Positions 46,221 to 55,799 of a DNA stretch of 64,000 nt are shown here, piece by piece; the stretch's first letter is position 1; each line of letters begins with the position of its first letter. Under the pieces are notes generated by a model. It did not search any database. It saw only the letters and a list, made by a program, of their open reading frames with translations, and was not told the origin of the DNA. Source of the DNA: Chrysogorgia sp. JL179-B06 (lineage: Eukaryota > Cnidaria > Anthozoa > Scleralcyonacea > Chrysogorgiidae); the NCBI GenBank assembly GCA_035772405.1, contig JAYKKM010000350.1:2420001-2484000 (forward strand), in the 5' to 3' direction. The translations under genes and the position numbers were made by a program.

Positions 46221-47300
46221 ATGGAGCAAGAACTAAGAGATATTTACTATAACCCATCAACTGGTTACCAGTCTGCTGAGAGGCTGTACCAAAAGGCACA
46301 AGAAGACGGTCTAAACGTTAGTAGAGCAAAGATAAAGGACTGGCTAAAATCTCAAGACACATATACTAGGTACAAACCAGTTGTTAAGAAACACAAGTTT
46401 AGACAAACGTTTGTTGACTATCTGGGTGAGCAGATACAGATGGACTTGGTCGATATGGGTAAGTACAAGCACAAGAACAACGGGTACTACTGGATACTAA
46501 CAGCCACTGAGATCCTTAGTAGGTATGCGTTTACCATACCTGTCTACAGGAAAGATACGAAAAACATGACTAAGGCTGTCGCAAAGTTACTAGAGAAGGC
46601 TAAGGTTAGATTTGGCGAGTATCCAAAGCTGGTTCAGTTTGACGATGGTAAGGAATTCTACAACGTTGGTGTGAAGGATCTGTTGGAGAAACACGACGTG
46701 AAATACTTTAGCACGAACTCTGATAAAAAGGCAGCAGTCGTGGAACGGTTTAACAGAACACTCAAGACGTCTATGTGGAAGTACTTCTACAGTAAAGGAA
46801 CGTACAAGTGGATTGACATTTTAGACCAACTCGTTGAAAATTACAATAATACCAAACACAGTACTATTCTAATGAAACCTAAAGATGTTAGCAAGAAAAA
46901 CGAAAACGAAGTATGGACGACGTTGTTTGGACACCATTTCGGTGACTACCCACTGCCAAAGTTTAAAGTAGATGAGACTGTCAGGATATCAAAGTACAAG
47001 AGCATATTCGCGAAAGGGTATGAGGCTAACTTCACTGAGGAGCTATTCAAAGTGACGAAGGTCATACGTGGTGACCCTACCGTGTACGAGATAGAGGACC
47101 ATGAAGGGGAACCTATCATTGGTAAGTTCTACGAGGAAGAGTTGTCAGCTGTTGATAAAAAAGACGATGTTTACAAGGTTGAGAAGATAGTGAAGAGAAA
47201 GAAGGTGGGAGGTAAGGAGATGGCTTTGGTTAAGTGGCTTGGTTATGATAGTAAACACAATTCGTCGGTACCAGAAAGCGATATTCAAAATATCGAGTAG
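46221..47300 (+). CDS. Retroviral-type integrase with chromodomain
   Basis: 359 residues from ATG 46221 (a GTG lies two codons upstream). N-terminal helical region, then the RNase H-fold core with catalytic triad Asp75 (QMDLVDMG), Asp142 (QFDDGKEF) and Glu175 (VVERFNRTLK). The C-terminus (about 312-359) is a chromodomain (VYKVEKIVK...ALVKWLGYD). It joins element ends into host DNA, and the chromodomain may direct it to marked chromatin. All key residues intact. Start follows the penton stop by 5 bp. Confidence 0.92.
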   Translation: MEQELRDIYYNPSTGYQSAERLYQKAQEDGLNVSRAKIKDWLKSQDTYTRYKPVVKKHKFRQTFVDYLGEQIQMDLVDMGKYKHKNNGYYWILTATEILSRYAFTIPVYRKDTKNMTKAVAKLLEKAKVRFGEYPKLVQFDDGKEFYNVGVKDLLEKHDVKYFSTNSDKKAAVVERFNRTLKTSMWKYFYSKGTYKWIDILDQLVENYNNTKHSTILMKPKDVSKKNENEVWTTLFGHHFGDYPLPKFKVDETVRISKYKSIFAKGYEANFTEELFKVTKVIRGDPTVYEIEDHEGEPIIGKFYEEELSAVDKKDDVYKVEKIVKRKKVGGKEMALVKWLGYDSKHNSSVPESDIQNIE

Positions 47301-47306
47301 TGTATA

Positions 47307-48734
47307 ATGGCTGAAGGAGGATTTGACGAAATCGAAATGCAAGACCGTGACAAGTTTGAGAAATATACAGACAAACAGTTAGAAGAAGAGTTCGACATGC
47401 TCAATAATATACTCACAGAAGATGATACAGGACTAGAATATAGTGGTATACACGACAGAATCACTAGGGTAGAAATAGAGATGGAGAAGAGAGACATAGC
47501 ACACAGAGTACAAAACAGATATATGGAGACATTATTCACAGGCGGAAAAGATGGGAAAACAGTGTTAATCACTAGTAAGGGCAGTGATGTCACCGCTAAG
47601 GCCCCAGCAGTAGTGTTTGCTGAACCGGTGACATATGGTGACGTCCATGATGAGAGCTTCAATCTAGCTTTCGAAGAGGCGAACGAAATCGAAAGAAGAC
47701 TGAAAGAACTAAAAGGAGACAATAAAAAGTCAATAGTAAATGGTGTAAAAAGAACCAATCTAATAGATAGAAAAATACATAGATTGTATAAAAAAAGACT
47801 TAGTCATGACGATGTGTCAAGGAATATAGTCAATAGGTCATACGTGACAACCTCAGGTTCTATTATTTTCAAACCGATAAACAAAGATGGTGAATATTTG
47901 AGACCTAAACTAATACTAAAACCTGGAAAAAACGGTTTAATCTACAGTAAAGACAGTAAAAGTAAAAGTGCGATTGAGCAGTTTAAAGAGCTAGTCGGTC
48001 AAATCCCCGACACAACAACAACTGACGTTATAACAGGAGACACCCCAACAACTGACAATAGAACAGAAGACACCACAGTTTCAAGTGAAGACTTCCCAGT
48101 AATTGAAACAGAAGCGAACCAAGATAACGTATTTGGGTTAACAGAAAAAGAAAATAGTGAGTTAAGAGGCGTCCTAAACTCAAGTGATACAATCGATCCA
48201 GACACTAGACCACAATTTCTAAGAGCACAAGCCGACTATTTTCAGGACGCTATTAATAAGACTGTAGACCTTATCAACAGAGAGGAAGTCGACTCCACAG
48301 AGAAGTTCGAGTTGAATGAACGATTGACAGGTCTCAAGACAGCTAGGGATAGAACCTTAGATCAATTGGAACGTGAGGAGGTTAGAGAACAACAAGAAGA
48401 GGACATCACTCGGTTACAAAAAATAAAGGAGTGGTTTAAGGAAAATTGGTTGGGTGCCTCAGCTCTAGGAATAACCATAGCCTCTTTTATCACCACAATC
48501 ATAATATCTGCTAGAAGTGTTATCTTCAAAGGTGGTCAAACACTTGGAAAACTAGGAAAAGCTATAGCTAATCTAGCAGCAAAAGCTGGCCCTCTACTGT
48601 CTGGACTGCTAAACACGGTGGCGACTGTGCTAAAGTGGGGAGCTGCGGGTATATCTTGGTTAGCGTCTAATTTGTGGATCCTAGCAATAGCACTAGCTTG
48701 GTTCGTCTACGATCAGTACAAACAGACGAAATAA
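47307..48734 (+). CDS. Polinton virion-associated protein with hydrophobic C-terminus
   Basis: 475 residues. Acidic helical N-terminal half, Thr-rich middle (near 48000-48100), coiled coil, then several hydrophobic stretches in the last 110 residues (GITIASFITTIIISARSVIF; SNLWILAIALAWFVYD). It lies between integrase and major capsid. No named family; possibly a membrane or core protein. Confidence 0.6.
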   Translation: MAEGGFDEIEMQDRDKFEKYTDKQLEEEFDMLNNILTEDDTGLEYSGIHDRITRVEIEMEKRDIAHRVQNRYMETLFTGGKDGKTVLITSKGSDVTAKAPAVVFAEPVTYGDVHDESFNLAFEEANEIERRLKELKGDNKKSIVNGVKRTNLIDRKIHRLYKKRLSHDDVSRNIVNRSYVTTSGSIIFKPINKDGEYLRPKLILKPGKNGLIYSKDSKSKSAIEQFKELVGQIPDTTTTDVITGDTPTTDNRTEDTTVSSEDFPVIETEANQDNVFGLTEKENSELRGVLNSSDTIDPDTRPQFLRAQADYFQDAINKTVDLINREEVDSTEKFELNERLTGLKTARDRTLDQLEREEVREQQEEDITRLQKIKEWFKENWLGASALGITIASFITTIIISARSVIFKGGQTLGKLGKAIANLAAKAGPLLSGLLNTVATVLKWGAAGISWLASNLWILAIALAWFVYDQYKQTK

Positions 48735-48756
48735 AACATGTGTTATAATATATAGT
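48733..48756 (+). promoter_or_regulatory. Shared upstream motif before the major capsid gene
   Basis: AAAACATGTGTTATAATATA ends 4 bp from the ATG. Same pattern as before 41196(-), 42375(-), 50013(+) and 50638(+). Confidence 0.6.
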
Positions 48757-49995
48757 ATGAATACTAATGAAAAAGAGTTGCTTCCTGGATATAGACGTCG
48801 TGAAATATCTTCTATCAAAGGCACAAGAACCCGTCATGTTGTAACGCTAAACCCCAACAAAGCCAATCCAGGAGAGGAGTTATACATCGATATCCCGAAA
48901 ACGAAAGGTAACACTTGTTTGGTACCCTCCAGTCTCCACCTTCTATTCGACTTTAAAAGTTCGAACGTGAAATCATGGTTTCTTAACAACCTTTCAAGAC
49001 TACTACTCGATAGACTGGTGGTAAAACTAGCAGGTGAGACTGTGTACGACAATAGTGGTGAAAGCGTCATCGGTACGTACAAAGACCTCTGGAAATCTAA
49101 CAGTGAGCGAACGGCTATGATCGAATATGGTCTAGCAAACGAGAACCTTCGAAAGTTAATATCGAAGGATGACAGCGGTGCGGCCAGTGGAAACGTGCAA
49201 AAAGTTAGCGATGGTCTAATGTTCTCTATCAATGGCACCAAACAAAAGGTTCAAATCGACAAGATTCTAGAAGATCACGGTCTATACGCACCATACAACA
49301 TGAACAACAATTTCAGGTATATAATCACACTACCTAAAGCGTCTGATATTATGGTGGCTCAATCTGGATCAGCTGTGGCTGGCTACACGTTGGAGAACCT
49401 TGAGTTGGAGTACGAAACTATCGAGAGTCAAGAGATTGCTGATGAAGTATCATACCTATACTCATCAGGTAGATCTCTGTCATACGAACACATCACACTA
49501 ATGAAGACTGTGGAGTGGGATAAAGGAATCACACTCGTGAATGAGAATATTAATCTACCAAGAAAATCGATGAAATCTGTCGTTTTACTCTTCACAAACA
49601 AAACAAGAACTGATAGTGAAGAGTTCGTCTATCCAAACATAGAGTCAGTCAAACTCACCATAGAAGGTGTACCAAACATGGTCTACAGTCAAGGAATACC
49701 GAAATCAAGACTCTGGGGAGAAGCGAAAAGACTATTTGGGCAAGGACTAGACTCCGACCAGCACATGACTGTCCAAAAGTTTTACAAAGACGGTTTCGCC
49801 TTGGTTGTTGACCTTAGATCTATCGAAGATAACGCGAAAGTCGCCACTGGAAAAAGGATTGTGAATACTCAGTCAGGAATACTGATGGAAATCATTAAAA
49901 AAGTCACAACAGCGAACGTCATGTGTAGAGTATTCGTACTCTCCGACGGACTCGTAAACCTTATCAACAACGATCTACAATCAATCCAATACTAA
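48757..49995 (+). CDS. Major capsid protein (double jelly-roll) of the Polinton
   Basis: 412 residues of beta-strand pattern, with N-terminal NPGEELYIDIPKTKG and PSSLHLLFDF, resembling Polinton/adintovirus hexon-type proteins. It forms the icosahedral shell as trimers. Its start is preceded by AAAACATGTGTTATAATATA, the element's upstream motif. Directly followed by the packaging ATPase gene, as is usual. The fold call is by pattern and context, not by alignment. Confidence 0.75.
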   Translation: MNTNEKELLPGYRRREISSIKGTRTRHVVTLNPNKANPGEELYIDIPKTKGNTCLVPSSLHLLFDFKSSNVKSWFLNNLSRLLLDRLVVKLAGETVYDNSGESVIGTYKDLWKSNSERTAMIEYGLANENLRKLISKDDSGAASGNVQKVSDGLMFSINGTKQKVQIDKILEDHGLYAPYNMNNNFRYIITLPKASDIMVAQSGSAVAGYTLENLELEYETIESQEIADEVSYLYSSGRSLSYEHITLMKTVEWDKGITLVNENINLPRKSMKSVVLLFTNKTRTDSEEFVYPNIESVKLTIEGVPNMVYSQGIPKSRLWGEAKRLFGQGLDSDQHMTVQKFYKDGFALVVDLRSIEDNAKVATGKRIVNTQSGILMEIIKKVTTANVMCRVFVLSDGLVNLINNDLQSIQY

Positions 49996-50012
49996 AACAT
50001 ATAGTATTCTAT
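49994..50012 (+). promoter_or_regulatory. Shared upstream motif before the ATPase gene
   Basis: AAAACATATAGTATTCTAT directly abuts the ATG, a weaker match to the element consensus. Confidence 0.5.
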
Positions 50013-50651
50013 ATGAAAACACCTTTTAACATGTTAATTGTTGGTATGACAGCCTGTGGTAAAACACACTACTTATTGGATATGATAGAGAAAGAATATA
50101 TGAATCACTTCGATTATATCATTCTTATATGTCCAACATTCGAATGGAATAAAACGTACACAGAGTGGAAATACTTGAGAGACCCAGACTTTATCACTAT
50201 TCAGTGTGAGCAAGATAAGGTCAACGTATTTCTTAAATACTTGACTTGTATTTATAAAGGCACCAATTCGTTGATAATACTAGACGACTGTGCTGGTGGG
50301 CAGGACGTTAAAAACAGGACAAGCGAACTAGTTAAACTAGCCTTTAGTGCTAGACATTACAACCTATCCACAATAGTCGTAACACAACAACTAACCTCAA
50401 TTAGTAAACCATATCGTGAGAACATCTCGAAGTTAGTAACATTCTACAACCCTAACAGAAACGATATGAAAATTATCGTAGACGATTATCTCAACGGAGT
50501 CGACAAAGTGGAAATTCAGAAAATAATAAAACAGTTGAAAGACAATGAGTACGCAAGATTGGAGATACTTCTAAGACATCCATACTCGTACGAACTAGTT
50601 ATTCCACAAAAACAAAACACGTCGTATAGTATAGGACATGCCAAGACGTAA
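50013..50651 (+). CDS. FtsK/HerA-type packaging ATPase of the Polinton
   Basis: 212 residues. Walker A GMTACGKT at 11-18, Walker B LIILDDC with Asp91/92, and a later VVTQQ sensor-like motif. Drives genome packaging into the capsid. It overlaps the next gene by 14 bp, and its last codons contain the upstream motif of that gene. Confidence 0.88.
   Translation: MKTPFNMLIVGMTACGKTHYLLDMIEKEYMNHFDYIILICPTFEWNKTYTEWKYLRDPDFITIQCEQDKVNVFLKYLTCIYKGTNSLIILDDCAGGQDVKNRTSELVKLAFSARHYNLSTIVVTQQLTSISKPYRENISKLVTFYNPNRNDMKIIVDDYLNGVDKVEIQKIIKQLKDNEYARLEILLRHPYSYELVIPQKQNTSYSIGHAKT
50614..50637 (+). promoter_or_regulatory. Shared upstream motif inside the ATPase coding end
   Basis: AAAACACGTCGTATAGTATA lies 4 bp before ATG 50638 and within the ATPase reading frame, so it is kept under two constraints. 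Confidence 0.6.
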
Positions 50652-51186
50652 GACAAAAAATCCTGAGACAATTGACGAACTCATCGAAGACATACAAGAA
50701 GCAGAGCAGGAAGTGATCGACGAACCACAAATCGACACACCACAAGTTGACGACACCCTGCAAACTGATGTAGACAAGAAACGAAACGAACTAAAAAGAC
50801 TCTCAGAGGACGGTGAGATAGATCAATCCGTCGCTTACCTTAAAAAGGCCTCATCTAAAGTTATCAATAAGATCTATGAAGGATGGGAGATAAAAAGAAT
50901 GGAGAAAGCGAACGTGTTCCTCTGTGATCTTTTAATAAGCAAGTTCGCCCACGCGTTAGGAGGGTTCAACGCTATTGAGTCACCTGAAAAGCTTGAAAAC
51001 GAGTTGATTACTGACCAGTTACTAAAAAGAGATGTAGAGAAGATTATATCATACATATCCCCCTACCTCCCTTATTTAGGGTTGCTATCAGGTGGACTGA
51101 CAACTAGCAAACACGTACTCAGCCATATGGCTAGAGGGGAAATCCCCGAGGGGGAACCCCCGAATGAAGGAGACAGTACTACCTAA
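50638..51186 (+). CDS. Uncharacterised Polinton protein (182 residues)
   Basis: Acidic N-terminus with Glu/Asp repeats, coiled-coil centre and a moderately hydrophobic C-terminal stretch (ISYISPYLPYLGLLSGG). Overlaps the ATPase by 14 bp and the next gene by 23 bp, so it belongs to that transcription unit. Probably a virion or assembly protein. Confidence 0.6.
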   Translation: MPRRKTKNPETIDELIEDIQEAEQEVIDEPQIDTPQVDDTLQTDVDKKRNELKRLSEDGEIDQSVAYLKKASSKVINKIYEGWEIKRMEKANVFLCDLLISKFAHALGGFNAIESPEKLENELITDQLLKRDVEKIISYISPYLPYLGLLSGGLTTSKHVLSHMARGEIPEGEPPNEGDSTT

Positions 51187-51493
51187 TTACAACAATTTAC
51201 AAAACGACCTAAAGACACGAGTATATACTAACTTAATGAGTGTAGAACGTCAGGAGTCAATGGAGGAAAAGACAGCGAGACTCAACAAAGAGTTGTTATT
51301 TATCTACCAGGTTAGAGAGATCAAACGACAACTCTTCGCTAAGACTAGCTTAGAACGTGAGGAACTAGACGAGAGGTTTAAACACACTGTACTTGGGAAA
51401 AGGATGACCAGCCACGACAGAGAGTTGCAGCTTCTACGTACTAATACTCGAAAAACTATTTTGGGAAACGTGCGTGATGGTTTTCAAGTCTAA
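51164..51493 (+). CDS. Uncharacterised helical Polinton protein (109 residues)
   Basis: Charged, almost wholly helical and probably coiled coil (MEEKTARLNKELLF, IKRQLFAKTSLEREELDERF). Last gene, ending about 10 bp before the right terminal repeat. Unknown function. Confidence 0.6.
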   Translation: MKETVLPNYNNLQNDLKTRVYTNLMSVERQESMEEKTARLNKELLFIYQVREIKRQLFAKTSLEREELDERFKHTVLGKRMTSHDRELQLLRTNTRKTILGNVRDGFQV

Positions 51494-51500
51494 TTTATTT

Positions 51501-51608
51501 CGTCTCGTTTTAGTAGTCTCGAAACTAGCAGTAACAGCGAATTTTTCAATTTTGATTGCGAAGCATGAAAAAATGGAAAAATGCGCCGGTACCGCTAGTT
51601 TCTATACT
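51501..51608 (-). repeat. Right terminal inverted repeat with short hairpin
   Basis: Arms about 51510-51552 and 51567-51608 form a hairpin. Compared with the left end, the middle (about 110 nt of hairpin tip) is missing while both the outer 45 bp and the inner edge (CTAGTTTCGAGACTACTA in inverse) match. Confidence 0.85.
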
Positions 51609-51639
51609 ACATTTCTCAAAAAACAAATTAGAAGCTGTG

Positions 51640-51998
51640 AAAGAAGAAGAGACGGTTCCTCAGGAAGTCGGTGACTGACAGTTTGAAGAACATTGACGAA
51701 GCGCTTTCGATCGAGAACAATCATGCGAAAGTTAAGGTATTGAAAGATAATGTAGTGAGTAAATGGAATGATTTGACAGAGGTACAAGCGTCACTTTGCA
51801 CCTTTTTGGAGGAAAGTGATATTGACACTGAATGCACCGCATATAATAGATATGAAATGAGGAGTACATTGCTGGAATAACTGAGTATTTAAAGTCAACT
51901 ACACACGCTGAAAGCAGCAAAGAAAACAGTTCTACAAATATGTCTCAGGGTCCAAACTACAAGTTAGACAACCAAAGATTGAATTACCGACCTTTAAA
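51640..51998 (+). pseudogene. BEL/Pao gag N-terminal remnant
   Basis: Encodes a helical segment (SLKNIDEALSIENNHAKVKV) and ends with RQPKIELPTF, the motif just before the DUF1759 domain of BEL gag. The frame is then broken by MITE C. The gag resumes near 53062. Confidence 0.6.
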
Positions 51999-52437
51999 GG
52001 GGAACTGTATCCAAAAAATAAATTACTTTTAAATAAAAGGGCTTAGAAATGTTAATAGTTTTACGGTATCTGCTCTTATACTCGAGAAATAACGTTTTCA
52101 TTTTCGTATTTTACGCCCCCGGACGCCGCCACTCCCCGCCCGCCCGATGGCCCACACTCGAGGTCCAGCGGGGCTTTCTTTTCAATTTTGACATCACTTG
52201 AGTGCAGGAACAAAAGACAAGCACTCAATGAGGACAATTGAAAAGAAAACCACCGCTGTACATCAATCTTGAGCCGTCTCGAAAATGGCGGCGTCCAGAA
52301 GCATAAAATACGAGAATGAAAACGTTATTTCTCGAGTACAAGAGCAGATACCGTAAAACTATTAACATTTCTAAACATTATACTTAAAGGCCTTTTATTT
52401 AAAAGTAATTTATTTTTTGGGTACAGTTCCCCTTCAA
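51999..52437. mobile_element. MITE, copy C of the AAAGGGGAACT family
   Basis: Ends TTAAAGGGGAACTGTATCC and GGTACAGTTCCCCTT are inverted. Interior matches 14101-14819 and 31148-31505 but its TGACGTCA sites are mutated. It interrupts BEL gag. Confidence 0.85.
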
Positions 52438-53061
52438 CTCTTTCCTAACGGGCTGAAAAACATCCAAAATTGAACTAATGCTAATTGTTCTGTTGATATC
52501 TCTGAAAATAACCCTAACTGTTGCGAAAGCTATACATTTTCTGAAAGCCCAATAAACCGGCTCTTACCAATGCTTTTAAATTTCCCGAACAAGACACATT
52601 ATGTTAATATAAATTTTAATTAATTATCATAAATCAGGTTAAAAAACTTTCATGTTTCTGGAAAAGGCCATCTTGCACGGCTAAAGAACGCACGTATCAA
52701 AATTTAAGCCAATTTGGTTAAATATTTCCTAATTTTCTACACACGGTGATTTTGGGTCAATGGCTGCCACAAATCATCACGCACATGCATAGAAAGTATA
52801 GTGTTTGTGGTGTATAGATAGCTTGCGGAATCTGTTTATTAGCATGGGCTCCCGTGCGGGTGTGATCTCTCCAGAGACTCTGCTCCAGGTAACCTCTGCT
52901 CCGTAACCTCTGCTTGAGGGGGTACGGGGAGCAGAGAAGGGGGTTAATTTTTGCTCACTGGCCATTTTTACTGTGTTAAACTGTTTTTACATTGATTATT
53001 TTCAATTCAACATGTAATAAACTGTTTTTCCTTAAACGCTTTTTCTTTGATTATCTTCAAT
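52438..53061. other. No recognisable gene
   Basis: Lies between the two halves of BEL gag, so it is probably another insertion, but no ends are recognised. Confidence 0.5.
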
Positions 53062-53470
53062 TTACCTGTTATTGCTTATTAATGGGGATATGCTGTGTTG
53101 GCAGTCGCATTACCAGTCTCTTCGGGTGTCCATTGTGGATAATCAATCGTTAACTGATGTACAGAAGTTGGAGTACATTATACGATCTTTAAAATGTACA
53201 GCTGCACAGGCAGTTAAGGAATTTTCTGTTGTGAAAGAAAATTACCAGTCTGTTTTGCCAATCCTCAAGGAAAGATTTGGTCATCCAAGGTTGATCCTTG
53301 ATGTACATATATGAGAAGTTTCATTAATTTACCTTGTTTGTATTCTGAAGATGCAACATTGCGAAAGTGTTATGATCAAGTGGTTGGACATGTTCGTTCA
53401 GTTGAATCTATAAGAGAGAAATGCCATTCGTAAACATTAGCACCGGTATTGGTTACACTCATTGTTGACA
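53062..53470 (+). pseudogene. BEL/Pao gag DUF1759 remnant
   Basis: NGDMLCWQSHYQSLRVSI, LEYIIRSLKC and YQSVLPILKERFGHP follow the DUF1759 pattern; a frameshift near 53314 moves the continuation (CYDQVVGHVRSVESI) to another frame. Continuation of the gag fragment at 51640. Confidence 0.7.
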
Positions 53471-53559
53471 AGCTACCAGTATCAATAGAACAATCGGAAC
53501 CAATCACACAGCTATACGAAGATCTATACGAAGATAGAACAGTCGGAATCTTGCGGAAC

Positions 53560-54446
53560 CAGTCACACAGCCAATACGAAGGGACAGTGTACGACCATTT
53601 CGGATAATTTCCGATCATTTAATGGAGCCAGACTGAAGAATACCGACAGTGAAAACCTCCTTGGAATTGTAATAGATCATCATCTATTATGGAAACATCA
53701 AATTGGCCAAGTCTTTAATTAAAGGAATACATCTACTAAAATGAATTAAAGAGCATCTACCTATTGATATTAGATTACTCTACTACAAATGTTTCTTGCA
53801 ACCCCGCATTGACTATTGTTGCACTGTCTGGGGACAGTCAAGCCATATCGGTCGCATTCACAAGTTACAGAAACTGGCTCTGAGAGTTATTTACAACAAA
53901 CCTAAACTAACATCATCTGGACCACTTTTTAAAACTGCTGGAATACTTCCTGTCCAACAAAGAATCATGTTAAGAAAATCAATTATGGTATACAAATCCA
54001 TAAACAACATGACACCTAAATATATCAGTGATATATTTATGCTAAAATCTTAAAGTGACAAATCGTGTTACTAGAAGTTCAGCATGTAATGATCTATGGA
54101 TACCTTCAGCCAAACTAAACATTAGTAGGAAAACTTTACCATATAGTGGTACTATCTTATATGACAGTTTACCACTTGAGATTAAACAGTCAACATCAGC
54201 TGTTCTTTTTAAAACAAAGGCCTATCGGTATTTTTAGATCATTTTTAGATATTCTTTAGATACTTTACAGATACTGTACATTTCAGATTTATATTCTTAG
54301 TATAATTTATCTAATTTTTTCCTACCACCTTGTAATTTAGTTATTTAGAGTTCGGTTAGAAGTAGCCCAGTAGCCCAGTAGCCCAGTAGCCCAGTGTAAG
54401 ATTGGCTATGCTAAACTGGTATCGTTCACCTTCTTTAAATAAAGTC

Positions 54447-54482
<36 letters not shown>

Positions 54483-54483
54483 C
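53560..54483 (+). pseudogene. LINE 3' end with (ATT)n tail
   Basis: Encodes NLLGIVIDHHLLWKHQI, then LQPRIDYCCTVWG and LQKLALRVIYNKP, the C-terminal part of a non-LTR retrotransposon ORF2 (CR1/L2-like). Frameshifts and stops are present. It ends in an (ATT)n microsatellite at 54440-54482, the expected 3' tail. Confidence 0.8.
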
Positions 54484-55799
54484 GTTGAAAGCAAGTGCTT
54501 TCAATAATATGGCCCTGGCAAAAATTCTTCATCATTTTTATAATTCAAGACTAAGTGAAGGGCAATTAGAGAATATGGATGCTATTCTTACAAAAATCAT
54601 CCGTCAACTATATGGTTTGTACAACACAACTACTCAGTTGGTGATTTACCTACCAAGAGAACATGGTGGTATAGGTATCAAACGAGTCTCTGACGTATAT
54701 AGAACAACGAGATTAGCGTTTATGGTAAAGATGTTGAACCACCCAGTAGAACAGTTCCGTAATGTTGCGAGAGAATCACTTATTCTTGATATGAAGAAGA
54801 GGAAGGTTGATAAAACTGTCAGTAGTTTTAATTTTCTTGGGATATGAGCTCAAACAAGACGGTTATTTGAATTGCCATACGTCCTTTGGCTGCCAGTCTG
54901 ATTGGCCCGACATGCTTCGTTTATGCTAGAAAATTGAATGTTGATGTTGTGTTTGTCGAAGATAGAGCAGTAATCAAGATTGATGATAATTACTACGATG
55001 ACACCTGTGCATTACAGAAGGTTCTTTTCAAATTAACGGTGAACGTGATCTTGATAGAGCGAAATCTCTTTCTATTCAGGGGACCCTTTCTTTGCCTAAC
55101 GGATATTCATTTAAAATCGTCACATTCTATTCTTTATAATTGGAAAATCGGTGATGATTTAGTTAAATTTGCCGATCAAAGCCCGATTAAATTTGCATCC
55201 TACCAACTTTACAATTTTCATTTGGAATCGTGAACATGATCCAATGTGTCCATTTTGTCGACAACATACCGAGAGTATGGCACACTTGATGAACGGATGC
55301 AAAGAATTTCATAATTATTACAATCGTCGTCACAATCGAATAGCAGACAAAATAGCCGATGAAATCAAACAGAGTTGTCCCCGTAGTCGCGTTTATTCAA
55401 ACAAGTTGTTGGAAAACCGTTTTCCCGGAATTTCAGGAGCAGTTGTCATTGTTACGTCATCGAAAACCATATATTTTAGTCATTGATCCGGTGATGAAGT
55501 CATGTATTGTGGTGGAAGTGACCGTTTGCTACGATCTTTATTTTGGTTACGCCTTTGATGGGAAATGTGAGAGATACGAACCTGTTTGTAATTTTCTGCG
55601 TAGAAGGAATTGGAGCGTTAAACTGATTGTTTTGTGTTTTGGATCCCTCGGGTGTATTAAAAAGGATGTTTGGCGTGGAATGAGAGCTTTGTCAATCGAT
55701 AGAGATGATGCAAAGAGACTGCTGAGTTGGTGCTCGCTATCAAACTTAATTATGGCAAATTATATATGGAGACATAGAGTAAAGAAACTAGTCTCATGA
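54484..55799 (+). pseudogene. R2/NeSL-like LINE C-terminal end with REL endonuclease
   Basis: Encodes the RT thumb region (LPREHGGIGIKRVSDVYRTT), then after frameshifts a zinc knuckle (CPFCRQHTESMAHLMNGC). A restriction-like endonuclease follows (55430-55799: VIDPVMKSCIVVEVTVCYDL, AFDGKCERYEPV). The acidic/Glu pattern fits the PD-(D/E)xK-type nuclease of R2-group elements. The RT palm is absent and three frames are used, so it is dead. Confidence 0.75.

Larger units (their letters stand above)
35204..51608. mobile_element. Polinton/Maverick (adintovirus-like) element, 16.4 kb
   Basis: Integrated virus-like DNA element bounded by terminal inverted repeats starting AGTATAG. Gene order: PolB (+); ten minus-strand genes from 45553 down to 39453; seven plus-strand genes from 45571 to 51493. 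It has the Polinton core set: family B polymerase, chromodomain integrase, major and minor capsid proteins and packaging ATPase. I found no adenovirus-type protease. Apart from one frameshift in PolB, all its ORFs are open, so the copy is young or selected. No convincing 6-bp target duplication is seen. Confidence 0.92.

Noticed and set aside
35195..51614. 6-bp target duplication of the Polinton
   Set aside because: Bases just outside the terminal repeats do not match at 6 bp in any offset tried; similarity between the flanks (AATTT, AAAT blocks) suggests the true ends may be slightly farther out or decayed.
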